A DNA stretch of 64,000 nt from Enterobacter chengduensis (GTDB lineage: Bacteria; Pseudomonadota; Gammaproteobacteria; Enterobacterales; Enterobacteriaceae): assembly GCF_001984825.2 (NCBI RefSeq), contig NZ_CP043318.1:3658001-3722000 (forward strand), read 5' to 3'. The notes under the pieces were generated by a model. That model saw only the letters and a program-made list of their open reading frames with translations, was not told where the DNA came from and ran no database searches. The translations under genes and the position numbers were made by a program. Numbering within the stretch: position 1 is the stretch's first letter; every line of letters begins with the position of its first letter. Shown piece after piece: positions 56,220 to 64,000 of this stretch.

Positions 56220-58166
56220 TCATTGAAAAAATTGCCATTGCAAAATGTCGTCCTTCAACTGCTGGCAGCGCGGATAGTCAAGGCTTTCAAGCGCTTGCGC
56301 GGTTTCGCTGCGCAGCTTCGCCAGCAGCGCTTTTCGCCCGCCCTCTTCCGTTTTGCCTGCCATTTTCCCCCGCAGGGCCGGAAGCGGCATATCGACGGAG
56401 AGCATTAACCGCGTCAGCGCGGCAACCGAAGTTGAAAACGCGCGATGCGCAAAAGCAAACCCCGCCAGCTCCAGCCAGTCGTCATTATTAAGGGTAGCTT
56501 CCCACCCGTCTGCCACGGGGATCTTTTCACCGTTCCAGGCCGACAGGACGCGCATATCCCGGCACAAACGCCGATGTTCCTGCGTACACAGTTGATGCCC
56601 GGCATCGCTCTGCGGCAGGAGCGCCATCGCCGTGTAACATCCGCTGCTGGCCTCCCGATGGCTGCCCATCCTCACCAGCACAAACCCGCACTGCTGCCAG
56701 AAGCGCCACAGCGCGTCGGTGTAACCAAAGCTCACCGAGAGATAATCTTCTCCGCTGGCGCTATGGATAAGCCGTTGCCCGATGCCTTCCCGCTGGCGCA
56801 GGGGATGAACCGCAATGCGGCTAACCCGTCGCCCTTTCAGCGTTGCCGCGAGAGGAGAGCCGCCGTGCGCCGCGAGAGACTGCGCCACGAGATTCCCGCG
56901 CGGACGGCGGTATCCCGCCCACACGGCGCGGCTAAGCTCGGGTGACAACCCGCCCTCATCCACCAGCCAGAGCGCGCCCGCAATATCAGCCCCCGCGTCC
57001 GCAACGGCAAAGTGCTGGCCGGGGGCGTCCATCATCCGGCGTAAATCGAGCGGGGACGTCCGGTAGTGTGCAGCACAGAGCAGTTCATACACGCCTGCCA
57101 CGCGCGTCGGGTCGTTCTCCCACTCTTGTGGCTCCAGAGACCTTATAGACACCTCACCTTCCGGTTTGTGGTTGATAAGCGCATCGTCAAATAACAGAGC
57201 ATTCGCCACGAACCGCTCAAGCGGACAGCCGGCCGCCCAGCGAATGGGGGTGGATAAGGTATAACGCTGCAACCCGCTGAAACGGGCGCAGAACTTCAGC
57301 AGGAATCCCCTGCCCGTTCCTTCATAGCCCTGAACCGTGGTGGTCAACAATACGCGCGGAAAGCGCGTCACCAGCATCTCCAGCAGCGGGCCGGGGATGG
57401 CTGCCGCTTCATCGACAATCAGCCAGTCGGCCTGCAGCGAAGAAGCCAGCAGCGCGTCAGGTGCCATAAAATGAAAACGCTCGCCCGCAAAGCGTGCGAT
57501 GACGTCCGCAGCGCCTTTTGCCGGAGCCGTCACCACCGCACTGCCCGCAATGCGGCTGAGCAGCATGCCCGCCAGCGCTGACTTTCCGCGCCCGCGGGGG
57601 GCCGTCACCGCAGCGATGCCCGCAGGCATTGTCACAAGCGCGTCGAGGATCTCACCCTGCTCGCGCTCCGGCGCGCCGCTGGCAGGCTGCCAGGCGGGTA
57701 AATCGGGCACGGCGGGAAGCGTCAGAGGCCGATGCTGATGCCAGACGATCGCATCTGAATCGGCGGCAAGCGTCCGGCAGAAGTGGTGAACAAAGTGCGG
57801 CGTGGCGATCGGCTCCGCGCTGTCGCTCCAGCGCACCGAATCGCTATCAGGCCTGTCGGCCCAGTCAGCGAGAGGCGGAACCAGCAGCACCAGAAGGCTT
57901 CCGGCGCGGAGCGTGCCGCTGAGCGCGGCGAAGGCTGACACGTCAAAACCCGCGCGCGCGTCAAAAACGGCGTGCAGGTATTCGCGTCCCAGCAGTCCGC
58001 CGAGGGCCTTAGAGGGGTTTTCATTCAGCCAGGGCCAGTCTCCCGGCAAGGCATCACGCAGGGCCGTCGCCTGGCTCAGCGTCCACCGCTCATCGCCCGT
58101 AAGCACCACCAGACGGCGGTGCCCTGTACGCTCAAGCTGGCGTATTAAATGTGCAAACGGCACCAT
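56220..58166 (-). CDS. tmcA: tRNA(Met) cytidine acetyltransferase TmcA
   Basis: Forms N4-acetylcytidine at the wobble base of elongator tRNA-Met using acetyl-CoA and ATP. The 648-residue protein has an N-terminal DUF1726 domain, a helicase-like ATPase (Walker A APRGRGKSALAG, DEAA box in LIVDEAAAIP), a GNAT domain (VSRIAVHPLRQREGIGQRL) and a C-terminal tRNA-binding tail. It is slightly shorter than E. coli TmcA (671). The ATG at 58166 overlaps the ypfJ stop (TGATG); a GTG one codon upstream is less likely. Confidence 0.95.
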   Translation of the reverse strand: MVPFAHLIRQLERTGHRRLVVLTGDERWTLSQATALRDALPGDWPWLNENPSKALGGLLGREYLHAVFDARAGFDVSAFAALSGTLRAGSLLVLLVPPLADWADRPDSDSVRWSDSAEPIATPHFVHHFCRTLAADSDAIVWHQHRPLTLPAVPDLPAWQPASGAPEREQGEILDALVTMPAGIAAVTAPRGRGKSALAGMLLSRIAGSAVVTAPAKGAADVIARFAGERFHFMAPDALLASSLQADWLIVDEAAAIPGPLLEMLVTRFPRVLLTTTVQGYEGTGRGFLLKFCARFSGLQRYTLSTPIRWAAGCPLERFVANALLFDDALINHKPEGEVSIRSLEPQEWENDPTRVAGVYELLCAAHYRTSPLDLRRMMDAPGQHFAVADAGADIAGALWLVDEGGLSPELSRAVWAGYRRPRGNLVAQSLAAHGGSPLAATLKGRRVSRIAVHPLRQREGIGQRLIHSASGEDYLSVSFGYTDALWRFWQQCGFVLVRMGSHREASSGCYTAMALLPQSDAGHQLCTQEHRRLCRDMRVLSAWNGEKIPVADGWEATLNNDDWLELAGFAFAHRAFSTSVAALTRLMLSVDMPLPALRGKMAGKTEEGGRKALLAKLRSETAQALESLDYPRCQQLKDDILQWQFFQ

Positions 58167-59035
58167 CACATGGCTTTGCCGAAGGTATTACACTGGGCCG
58201 GGTCGCCGCTGTCGAAGCCGCGCTTAAACCAGCTGTAGCGCTGCTGCGAGGTACCGTGCGTGAAGCTGTCCGGCACGACGCGCCCCTGGCTCTGCTGCTG
58301 AAGACGATCGTCACCGATAGCCTGAGCGGCATTCAGCGCCTCCTCAAGATCGCCGGATTCCAGCACGCCCTGCTGCTGCATGCTGTGGCCCCAGACGCCC
58401 GCGAAGCAGTCCGCCTGCAGCTCCATCTTGACGGAAAGGCGGTTCACTTCGGCCTGCGAGGCATTCTGCTGCAGCTGGCGCACTTTTGGCTCAATGCCCA
58501 GCAGCTTCTGCACGTGGTGGCCGACTTCATGCGCGATCACGTAGCCCTGGGCAAAATCACCGTCAGCGCCAAGCTTGCGTTTCATGTCATCGTAAAAAGA
58601 GAGATCGATATAGACGGTGCTATCTGCCGGGCAGTAGAACGGCCCCATCACGGACTGCCCGGTACCGCATCCGGTGCGGGTTGCGCCCCGGTACATCACC
58701 AGCTTCGGCTGCTGGTAGGTACGCCCCATCTTCTCGAACAGCTGGCTCCAGGTATCTTCCGTTGTCGCGAGAATAACAGAGGTAAATTTGGCCGCTTCAT
58801 CTTCATTCGGGCTGATGGAGCGCTGAGAATGTTGCTGCTGTTGCAGCGGCTGGCCGGTCATCAACCCGGTGAGGTCAACGCCGTAGTAACCCGCGACTAA
58901 CACCACGATCAGCAGGATGATCCCGCCCTTGCCGCTGGGTAACCGGAAGCCGGGTCCGCCCATTGAAGGACCGCCGCCGCCCTCGCTGCGCCTGTCTTCT
59001 ACATTGTCACTTTCACGACGCCCTTGCCAGCGCAT
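58166..59035 (-). CDS. ypfJ: YpfJ, putative zinc metalloprotease-like protein
   Basis: A 289-residue protein with a Gly-rich N-terminus, one membrane segment (about residues 36-55, [20 protein letters not shown]) and a C-terminal domain containing the zinc-protease motif HEVGHH in [24 protein letters not shown] downstream may add a metal ligand. It belongs to the neutral zinc metallopeptidase family (Zn_peptidase); no substrate is known. The ATG at 59035 has a GAGGTGG ribosome site. It is translationally coupled to tmcA. Confidence 0.93.
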   Translation of the reverse strand: MRWQGRRESDNVEDRRSEGGGGPSMGGPGFRLPSGKGGIILLIVVLVAGYYGVDLTGLMTGQPLQQQQHSQRSISPNEDEAAKFTSVILATTEDTWSQLFEKMGRTYQQPKLVMYRGATRTGCGTGQSVMGPFYCPADSTVYIDLSFYDDMKRKLGADGDFAQGYVIAHEVGHHVQKLLGIEPKVRQLQQNASQAEVNRLSVKMELQADCFAGVWGHSMQQQGVLESGDLEEALNAAQAIGDDRLQQQSQGRVVPDSFTHGTSQQRYSWFKRGFDSGDPAQCNTFGKAM

Positions 59036-59118
59036 AACCACCTCGAACTATTCCATTTATAATAGCTATGATCGTAGGCGGTTAACGGCAAGATTACCAT
59101 AGGAAACAAGGGTAAGAC

Positions 59119-59144
59119 GCCAAAGGATGCGAACATCCTTTGGC
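59119..59144 (-). terminator. Long hairpin after purC, without a T tract
   Basis: GCCAAAGGATG-CGAA-CATCCTTTGGC: an 11-bp perfect stem whose transcript from the purC strand has a UUCG loop. The sequence after it is not T-rich, so it may stabilise the 3' end or work with Rho rather than terminate alone. Confidence 0.5.
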
Positions 59145-59155
59145 AAGTGAGGGAG

Positions 59156-59869
59156 TTAGTCGAGCTTAACGCCTAAACGGTGAGCAACCGCTTCGTACGC
59201 TTCAATCAGGCCACCCAGGCTCTGACGGAAACGGTCTTTGTCCATTTTATCCAGGGTTTCTTTGTCCCACAGGCGGCTGCCGTCCGGAGAGAACTCATCG
59301 CCCAGTACCACTTCGCCTTTGAACAGACCAAACTCCAGCTTGAAGTCGACGAGGATCAGGCCCGCGTCATCAAACAGCTTTTTCAGCACGTCGTTGGCCT
59401 TGTAGGTCAGCTCTTTCATGCGCGCCAGGTTCTCTTTGTTCACCCAGCCGAAGGTTTCGCAGTAGGAGTCATTCACCATCGGGTCGTGCATGGCATCGTT
59501 TTTCAGGAACAGGTCGAACAGCGGTGGATTCAGTTCGATGCCTTCTTCAATGCCCAGACGCTTCACCAGGGAGCCCGCTGCACGGTTACGAATAACGCAC
59601 TCAACCGGCACCATATCCAGTTTTTTCACCAGACATTCCGTATCGGACAGCAACGCTTCCATCTGAGTCGGGATACCCGCTTCGGCCAGTTTGGTCATAA
59701 TGAAGTGGTTGAACTTGTTGTTCACCATGCCTTTACGATCGAACTGCTCAATGCGTGCGCCATCCCCTGCTGACGTATCATTGCGGAACTCGAGCACCAA
59801 CAGATCCGGGTTTTCCGTGCTGTATACGGTCTTCGCTTTGCCACGATACAACTCAGCTTGCTTCTGCAT
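59156..59869 (-). CDS. purC: SAICAR synthetase (PurC)
   Basis: Phosphoribosylaminoimidazole-succinocarboxamide synthase, joining CAIR and aspartate in purine synthesis with ATP. The 237-residue protein has [40 protein letters not shown] and LVDFKLEFG with [12 protein letters not shown]. The start at 59869 is chosen over the ATG two codons earlier because AGGAG then stands eight bases upstream. It is likely under PurR control; no clear box was found. Confidence 0.97.
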   Translation of the reverse strand: MQKQAELYRGKAKTVYSTENPDLLVLEFRNDTSAGDGARIEQFDRKGMVNNKFNHFIMTKLAEAGIPTQMEALLSDTECLVKKLDMVPVECVIRNRAAGSLVKRLGIEEGIELNPPLFDLFLKNDAMHDPMVNDSYCETFGWVNKENLARMKELTYKANDVLKKLFDDAGLILVDFKLEFGLFKGEVVLGDEFSPDGSRLWDKETLDKMDKDRFRQSLGGLIEAYEAVAHRLGVKLD

Positions 59870-59945
59870 CTTCATTACTCCTGGTGTGATGATTGGTGTT
59901 CAAAACTGGGCATATTATGCCACGCACACGTTTGCGTAGCACGAA

Positions 59946-59973
59946 AATAAAAAGGGCGGGATTAACCCGCCCT
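59946..59973 (-). terminator. Terminator after bamC
   Basis: AGGGCGGG-ATTAA-CCCGCCCT stem with a T-rich run on the minus strand beyond it, between bamC and purC. Confidence 0.85.
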
Positions 59974-59978
59974 CTTAT

Positions 59979-61013
59979 TTATTTGCTGAATGCTGCCTGG
60001 AAGACAGCGACCAGCGCATCGTTCTGCGACTGGGTCAGCGTATGACCTTTTGGATCGATGAACTGCAGGCTACTGCGGTTATCAAGGTCGCCGACCTGAA
60101 TTTTGTAGTCACCGGAGGCAAGCTGAGGATCTTTCGCGCCCAGCTCCTGCCACGCGCTGTCGGAGAGCGGCTTATAGGTTGCCGTCATGCTGCCGGTCGA
60201 ACGCGTGCTGTCGGTCACCTTCATGCCCACTTTTTCCAGCGTCGCTGGCAGACGCTGCCAGGTCTGGTTAAACGGTGCACGGACCACCAGCATTGGCAGG
60301 CCGGTATCATCCGCGCCGCTCTGGACATCGAAGGTCACGCCGTTGCGGCTCTGTGCGGCGTTGGCGGCATCGGTCGCGGTCTTATCCAGACCTGCGGCAA
60401 TAACGTTCAGCATTTCGGTGCTGTAACGCTGCAGGGACGCGGCATCCGCAACCGGTTTACCCGCCTGCTCAAGATTCAACAGCTTAACGTTAACCGCCTG
60501 CTGATAACCCTGTGGCTTAACGGAGACTTGATAGCGACCGCGGTACTGCTGATCTTCATCCAGACGGTTCCATTCGATCCAGTCGGTGGTTAACGTCTGG
60601 CTGGCGTCATCCCGTTTATCGATGGTGTAGTTCTTCGACTGAATAACGCTGACAACCTGCGGCCACAGATTGCTACCGCGCGCGCTCTCAACCATCAGAG
60701 ACGCCGTATCACCGGTGAACTGGGTACGCGCCCCGTTGACCAGCGCCAGAGGCTGTGCAGGTGGACGAATATCAAGCGCTTTACCGACCGGGCCGCTGCC
60801 GTTGGTCACGGGAATATTATAATCGCCGTTCTGAATCGGCAGGATCATCCCCGCCGGAGCGTGAAGTTCAGCAAGCGGGGTCGCATCCAGATAGGATTCA
60901 TCACCGCTCACCTGGCGCTTGTAGCGCGAGTCTGAACTACAGGCAGCGAGCAGCATAACAAGCGAAACACTCGCAACCTTCGCCAGGCGCGACTTCTGTA
61001 CTGAATAAGCCAT
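59979..61013 (-). CDS. bamC: Outer-membrane protein assembly factor BamC
   Basis: A lipoprotein of the BAM complex that inserts beta-barrel proteins into the outer membrane. The 344-residue precursor has a signal peptide with lipobox LAAC (Cys25), the conserved unstructured BamD-binding stretch (about 26-95) and two helix-grip domains. The ATG at 61013 is used; an in-frame TTG one codon earlier is ignored. It follows dapA by 16 bases, the usual dapA-bamC operon. Confidence 0.97.
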   Translation of the reverse strand: MAYSVQKSRLAKVASVSLVMLLAACSSDSRYKRQVSGDESYLDATPLAELHAPAGMILPIQNGDYNIPVTNGSGPVGKALDIRPPAQPLALVNGARTQFTGDTASLMVESARGSNLWPQVVSVIQSKNYTIDKRDDASQTLTTDWIEWNRLDEDQQYRGRYQVSVKPQGYQQAVNVKLLNLEQAGKPVADAASLQRYSTEMLNVIAAGLDKTATDAANAAQSRNGVTFDVQSGADDTGLPMLVVRAPFNQTWQRLPATLEKVGMKVTDSTRSTGSMTATYKPLSDSAWQELGAKDPQLASGDYKIQVGDLDNRSSLQFIDPKGHTLTQSQNDALVAVFQAAFSK

Positions 61014-61029
61014 CAAATCTCCCTAAACT

Positions 61030-61908
61030 CTACAGCAAACCGGCATGCTTCAGCGCTGCCCTGACGATATCACGACCGTGGTCGGTAATCGGTGTCATTG
61101 GCAGACGCAGCGTGTCGGTTGCTACAAGCCCCAACTCCTTACATGCCCATTTCACTGGGATCGGATTGGGTTCGACAAATAATTTATTGTGCAGCGGCAT
61201 CAGACGCTGGTTAATCACGCGCGCTTCATCAAAGTGACCGGCTGCGGCCAGTTTGCACATTTCAGCCATGTCGCGCGCCGCAACGTTTGACGTTACGGAG
61301 ATCACGCCGTGACCGCCGAGCTGCATAAAGTCCAGCGCGGTCGCATCATCACCGCTCAACAGGATAAAGTCATCTGAAACCAGCTCTTTGAGCTGATGAA
61401 CGCGGCTTAAGTTCCCTGTCGCCTCTTTAATACCAATAATATTTTTTACTTCCGAGAGACGACCGACGGTTTCCGGCAGCATATCGCAACCGGTACGGGA
61501 CGGCACATTATACAGAATTTGTGGCAAGTCAGTATGTTCAGCGATGGCTTTGAAGTGCTGGAACAAACCTTCCTGAGTAGGACGGTTGTAATAAGGGGTC
61601 ACCGTCAGACAGCCAACAATGCCGCTGTCGTTAAAACGTTTGGTCAGGCTGATCGCTTCTGCGGTGGCATTCGCCCCTGTGCCCGCGATGACCGGAATAC
61701 GTCCGTCAGCCAGTTCGAGGGTCAGCATCACCACATCACCGTGCTCGTCGTGGCTCAGCGTTGCAGATTCACCGGTAGTCCCTACCGAAACGATCGCCGA
61801 GGTTCCATTGGCGACATGGTAATCAATCAGCTTCTTCATGCTAGACCGGCAGACGTTACCTTTTTCATCCATCGGTGTTACAAGCGCGACAATACTTCCC
61901 GTGAACAT
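61030..61908 (-). CDS. dapA: 4-Hydroxy-tetrahydrodipicolinate synthase
   Basis: Condenses pyruvate with aspartate semialdehyde, the first committed step to diaminopimelate and lysine. The 292-residue TIM-barrel enzyme has Lys161 in GIKEATGN (Schiff base), Tyr133 in LYNVPSRTG and GTTGESATL at 43-51. It is divergent from gcvR and is followed by bamC. Confidence 0.98.
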   Translation of the reverse strand: MFTGSIVALVTPMDEKGNVCRSSMKKLIDYHVANGTSAIVSVGTTGESATLSHDEHGDVVMLTLELADGRIPVIAGTGANATAEAISLTKRFNDSGIVGCLTVTPYYNRPTQEGLFQHFKAIAEHTDLPQILYNVPSRTGCDMLPETVGRLSEVKNIIGIKEATGNLSRVHQLKELVSDDFILLSGDDATALDFMQLGGHGVISVTSNVAARDMAEMCKLAAAGHFDEARVINQRLMPLHNKLFVEPNPIPVKWACKELGLVATDTLRLPMTPITDHGRDIVRAALKHAGLL

Positions 61909-62053
61909 GAGCCATCCTCTGTGCGAACAAGAGCCTCAATGGTACGTTTGGAACTGTAATAAAAGCAAGCGACCTGAGGCCCTCAGGCGGTTGTATGCAT
62001 GTTTTTTTTATGCTTTCCTTAGGAAGACTTAACCATGCAAAGGAAGAACAGGT

Positions 62054-62623
62054 TTGACAACCTCATCACAACATTACCTGGTTATCACTGCGCTGGGTGC
62101 CGACAGGCCGGGTATCGTGAACACCATCACCCGCCACGTAAGCAGCTGCGGCTGTAATATCGAAGACAGCCGTCTGGCGATGCTTGGCGAAGAGTTCACA
62201 TTTATTATGTTACTTTCCGGGACATGGAACGCCATTACGTTGATTGAATCGACCCTGCCGCTGAAGGGGGCCGAACTGGATTTGCTGATCGTCATGAAGC
62301 GCACCACTGCGCGTCCGCGTCCGGCGCTGCCTTCTACCGTCTGGGTACAGGTTGAAGTGCCTGACTCTCCACATCTGATTGAGCGTTTCACGGCGCTTTT
62401 TGACAGTCATCAGATGAATATTGCCGAACTGGTTTCCCGAACGCAGACCAGCGATGAACAGGGTCTTCCGGTGCTGTTTATTCAAATTACCGCGCACAGC
62501 CCCGCCTCACAGGATGCGTCAAATATCGAGCAAGCGTTCAAAGCCCTCTGTACAGAATTAAACGCGCAGGGCAGTATAAGCGTCGTCAATTATTCGCAGC
62601 ACGAACAGGATGGAGTTGAGTAA
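62054..62623 (+). CDS. gcvR: Glycine cleavage system transcriptional repressor GcvR
   Basis: A 189-residue protein made of two ACT domains (about 8-80 and 94-175) that binds GcvA in the absence of glycine and keeps the gcv genes repressed. It has no DNA-binding domain itself. Translation starts at a TTG (TTG ACA ACC), which aligns with the E. coli start and has an AAGGAAG ribosome site; no ATG lies nearby. It overlaps bcp by one base (TAATG). Confidence 0.94.
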   Translation: MTTSSQHYLVITALGADRPGIVNTITRHVSSCGCNIEDSRLAMLGEEFTFIMLLSGTWNAITLIESTLPLKGAELDLLIVMKRTTARPRPALPSTVWVQVEVPDSPHLIERFTALFDSHQMNIAELVSRTQTSDEQGLPVLFIQITAHSPASQDASNIEQAFKALCTELNAQGSISVVNYSQHEQDGVE

Positions 62624-63093
62624 TGAACCCACTGAAAGCCGGTGACATCGCACCGAAATTTAGCTTACCGGATCAAGACGGCGAGCAAGTAAATTTGACC
62701 GACTTCCAGGGACAGCGTGTTCTGGTCTATTTCTACCCGAAAGCCATGACCCCCGGCTGCACCGTACAGGCCTGCGGCTTACGCGACAACATGGACGAGT
62801 TGAAGAAAGTCGGCGTGGAAGTGCTGGGTATCAGCACGGATAAACCAGAAAAGCTGTCACGATTTGCTGAAAAAGAGCTGCTGAACTTCACGCTGCTTTC
62901 TGATGAAGACCATCAGGTGTGCGAACAGTTCGGGGTCTGGGGCGAGAAGACGTTTATGGGGAAAACCTACGACGGCATTCACCGCATCAGCTTCCTGATT
63001 GACGCTGACGGTAAAGTTGAACATGTGTTTGACGACTTCAAAACCAGCAACCACCACGACGTGGTGTTGAACTGGCTGAAAGCGAACGCCTGA
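62623..63093 (+). CDS. bcp: Thioredoxin-dependent thiol peroxidase Bcp
   Basis: A peroxiredoxin that reduces hydrogen peroxide and organic hydroperoxides. The 156-residue protein has the peroxidatic Cys46 in TPGCTVQACGLRD, with the resolving Cys51 five residues on, as in E. coli. The FYPKAMTPGC context is standard. It is translationally coupled to gcvR and ends at a clear terminator. Confidence 0.97.
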   Translation: MNPLKAGDIAPKFSLPDQDGEQVNLTDFQGQRVLVYFYPKAMTPGCTVQACGLRDNMDELKKVGVEVLGISTDKPEKLSRFAEKELLNFTLLSDEDHQVCEQFGVWGEKTFMGKTYDGIHRISFLIDADGKVEHVFDDFKTSNHHDVVLNWLKANA

Positions 63094-63101
63094 TCAACAG
63101 C

Positions 63102-63130
63102 AAAAAGGCAACGTCAGTTGCCTTTTTTAA
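63102..63130 (+). terminator. Terminator after bcp
   Basis: Hairpin AAAGGCAAC-GTCA-GTTGCCTTT with flanking A and T tracts. Confidence 0.88.
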
Positions 63131-63136
63131 TGTTTG

Positions 63137-63170
63137 CTCCCTCTCCCGTGGGAGAGGGTTGGGGTGAGGG
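63137..63170. repeat. Short palindromic repeat between bcp and perM
   Basis: CTCCCTCTCCC-GT-GGGAGAGGG followed by TTGGGGTGAGGG. It is a single-arm member of the family seen at 38496-38573 and 55361-55442, again between convergent genes. Confidence 0.82.
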
Positions 63171-63188
63171 CATCAGCCCGCACAAAAC

Positions 63189-64000
63189 CTACTTCTCTTC
63201 CACCGCCGGCACGTCCGGCCACGCGTGGACGACGGCTTTAATCAGCGTCGCCAGCGGAATCGCAAAGAACACGCCCCAGAATCCCCACAGCCCGCCAAAA
63301 ATCACCACGGATAAGATAATCACCAGCGGATGCAGGTTTACCGCCTCGGAGAACAGCACCGGTACCAGCAGGTTACCGTCCAGCCCCTGAATAATCAGGT
63401 ACACCGCGAAGCAGCTCCAGAACTCCGTCCCCAGCCCGAACTGGAACAGCGCGACGCCAACCACCGGAATGGTCACCACAAAGGCGCCGATGTACGGAAT
63501 CAGGACCGAGAACCCCACCAGCACCGCCAGCAGCAGCGAGTAGTTCAGGCCGAAGATCAGGAAGCCAATCCAGGTCGCCACGCCGACCACAATCATCTCC
63601 AGCACCTTGCCGCGAATGTAGTTGGTGATCTGCTGGTTCATCTCTTCCCAGACCTGCCCCGCCAGCCCGCGGTTGCGCGGCAGTACACGGCGCACGGCGT
63701 TGAGCATCTGGTCTTTATCTTTCACCAGGAAGAAGACCATCAGCGGCACGAGCACAAGGTAAACCGCCAGCGTCAGCAGCCCCACCAGGGAGGCAAGAGA
63801 ATACTTCACCACCGAGTCGCCCATCGTCATGATGCGGGCGCGCATATTTTCGGCCATCGCGTCGATAATCCCGGCGTCCATCAAGGCCGGGTAACGGCGC
63901 GGCAGCGTGGCGGCGAAATCAGACAGCTTGTTCAGCATGCCGGGCATATCGCGGATCAGGTAGATCCCCTGCTGCCAGGCCACCGGCATCACCACAAAGG
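63189..64000 (-). CDS. perM: PerM, AI-2E transporter-family membrane protein (5' end cut by the window)
   Basis: The C-terminal part (about 270 residues) of an inner-membrane permease of the AI-2E/TerC-like family, with at least five hydrophobic segments, including VVMPVAWQQGIYLIRD near the cut, YSLASLVGLLTLAVYLVLVPLMVFFLVKD and GLWGFWGVFFAIPLATLIKAV. The start lies beyond base 64000; E. coli PerM is about 353 residues. The substrate is not established. It is convergent with bcp. Confidence 0.92.
   Translation of the reverse strand, partial: FVVMPVAWQQGIYLIRDMPGMLNKLSDFAATLPRRYPALMDAGIIDAMAENMRARIMTMGDSVVKYSLASLVGLLTLAVYLVLVPLMVFFLVKDKDQMLNAVRRVLPRNRGLAGQVWEEMNQQITNYIRGKVLEMIVVGVATWIGFLIFGLNYSLLLAVLVGFSVLIPYIGAFVVTIPVVGVALFQFGLGTEFWSCFAVYLIIQGLDGNLLVPVLFSEAVNLHPLVIILSVVIFGGLWGFWGVFFAIPLATLIKAVVHAWPDVPAVEEK

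Overview
This window comes from an enterobacterial chromosome, most likely the Enterobacter cloacae complex or a close relative. Gene order matches the E. coli K-12 stretch from yfeO to perM almost gene for gene. Differences from E. coli include an indolepyruvate decarboxylase gene (ipdC) of the 552-residue Enterobacter type. Species-level placement is inference from protein similarity recalled from memory; no search was run.

Layout. 1-2.5 kb: 3' part of yfeO, convergent with ipdC. 2.6-9.2 kb: an aldo/keto reductase, ypeC, the Mn importer mntH (with recognisable MntR and Fur boxes), nucleoside importer nupC, and the c-di-GMP phosphodiesterase gene pdeA (yfeA). 9.3-12.9 kb: a translation cluster of two tRNA-Ala genes, yfeC/yfeD, gltX, three tRNA-Val and one tRNA-Lys, followed by an odd duplication of the tRNA-Lys 3' end. 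12.9-18.7 kb: xanthosine catabolism (xapR, xapB, xapA), a FlxA-like gene behind a sigma-28-type promoter where E. coli has yfeN, then yfeR/yfeH and ypeB. 18.7-23.9 kb: ligA, zipA, cysZ, cysK. 24.2-26.9 kb: the general PTS operon ptsH-ptsI-crr. 26.9-32.6 kb: sulfate/thiosulfate uptake and cysteine synthesis (cysP, cysT, cysW, cysA, cysM) with pdxK directly behind cysM.

32.7-34.0 kb holds the only intact mobile element seen, an IS481-family insertion sequence of about 1.3 kb. It lies inside an intergenic palindrome and has a 5-bp target duplication. 34.0-38.5 kb: yfeX, yfeY, yfeZ, ypeA, amiA, hemF. 38.6-45.9 kb: maeB, talA, tktB, ypfG, nudK. 46.0-53.1 kb: aegA, narQ and the RND pump acrD. 53.2-58.2 kb: the 19-codon gene ypfM, yffB, dapE, ypfN, ypfH, tmcA. 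58.2-64.0 kb: ypfJ, purC, bamC, dapA, gcvR, bcp, and the 3' part of perM.

Most of the window is conserved core genome: lysine and cell-wall synthesis (dapE, dapA, amiA), DNA ligation and division (ligA, zipA), sugar phosphotransfer, sulfur assimilation, central carbon metabolism and outer-membrane assembly (bamC). I found no CRISPR array, prophage, toxin-antitoxin pair, defence island or other clearly new multigene system. The most unusual items are the tRNA-Lys-derived repeat near 12.7 kb, the IS nested in a recurring palindrome, the sigma-28-like promoter ahead of the FlxA-like gene, a TyrR box at ipdC, and the cysM-pdxK arrangement.
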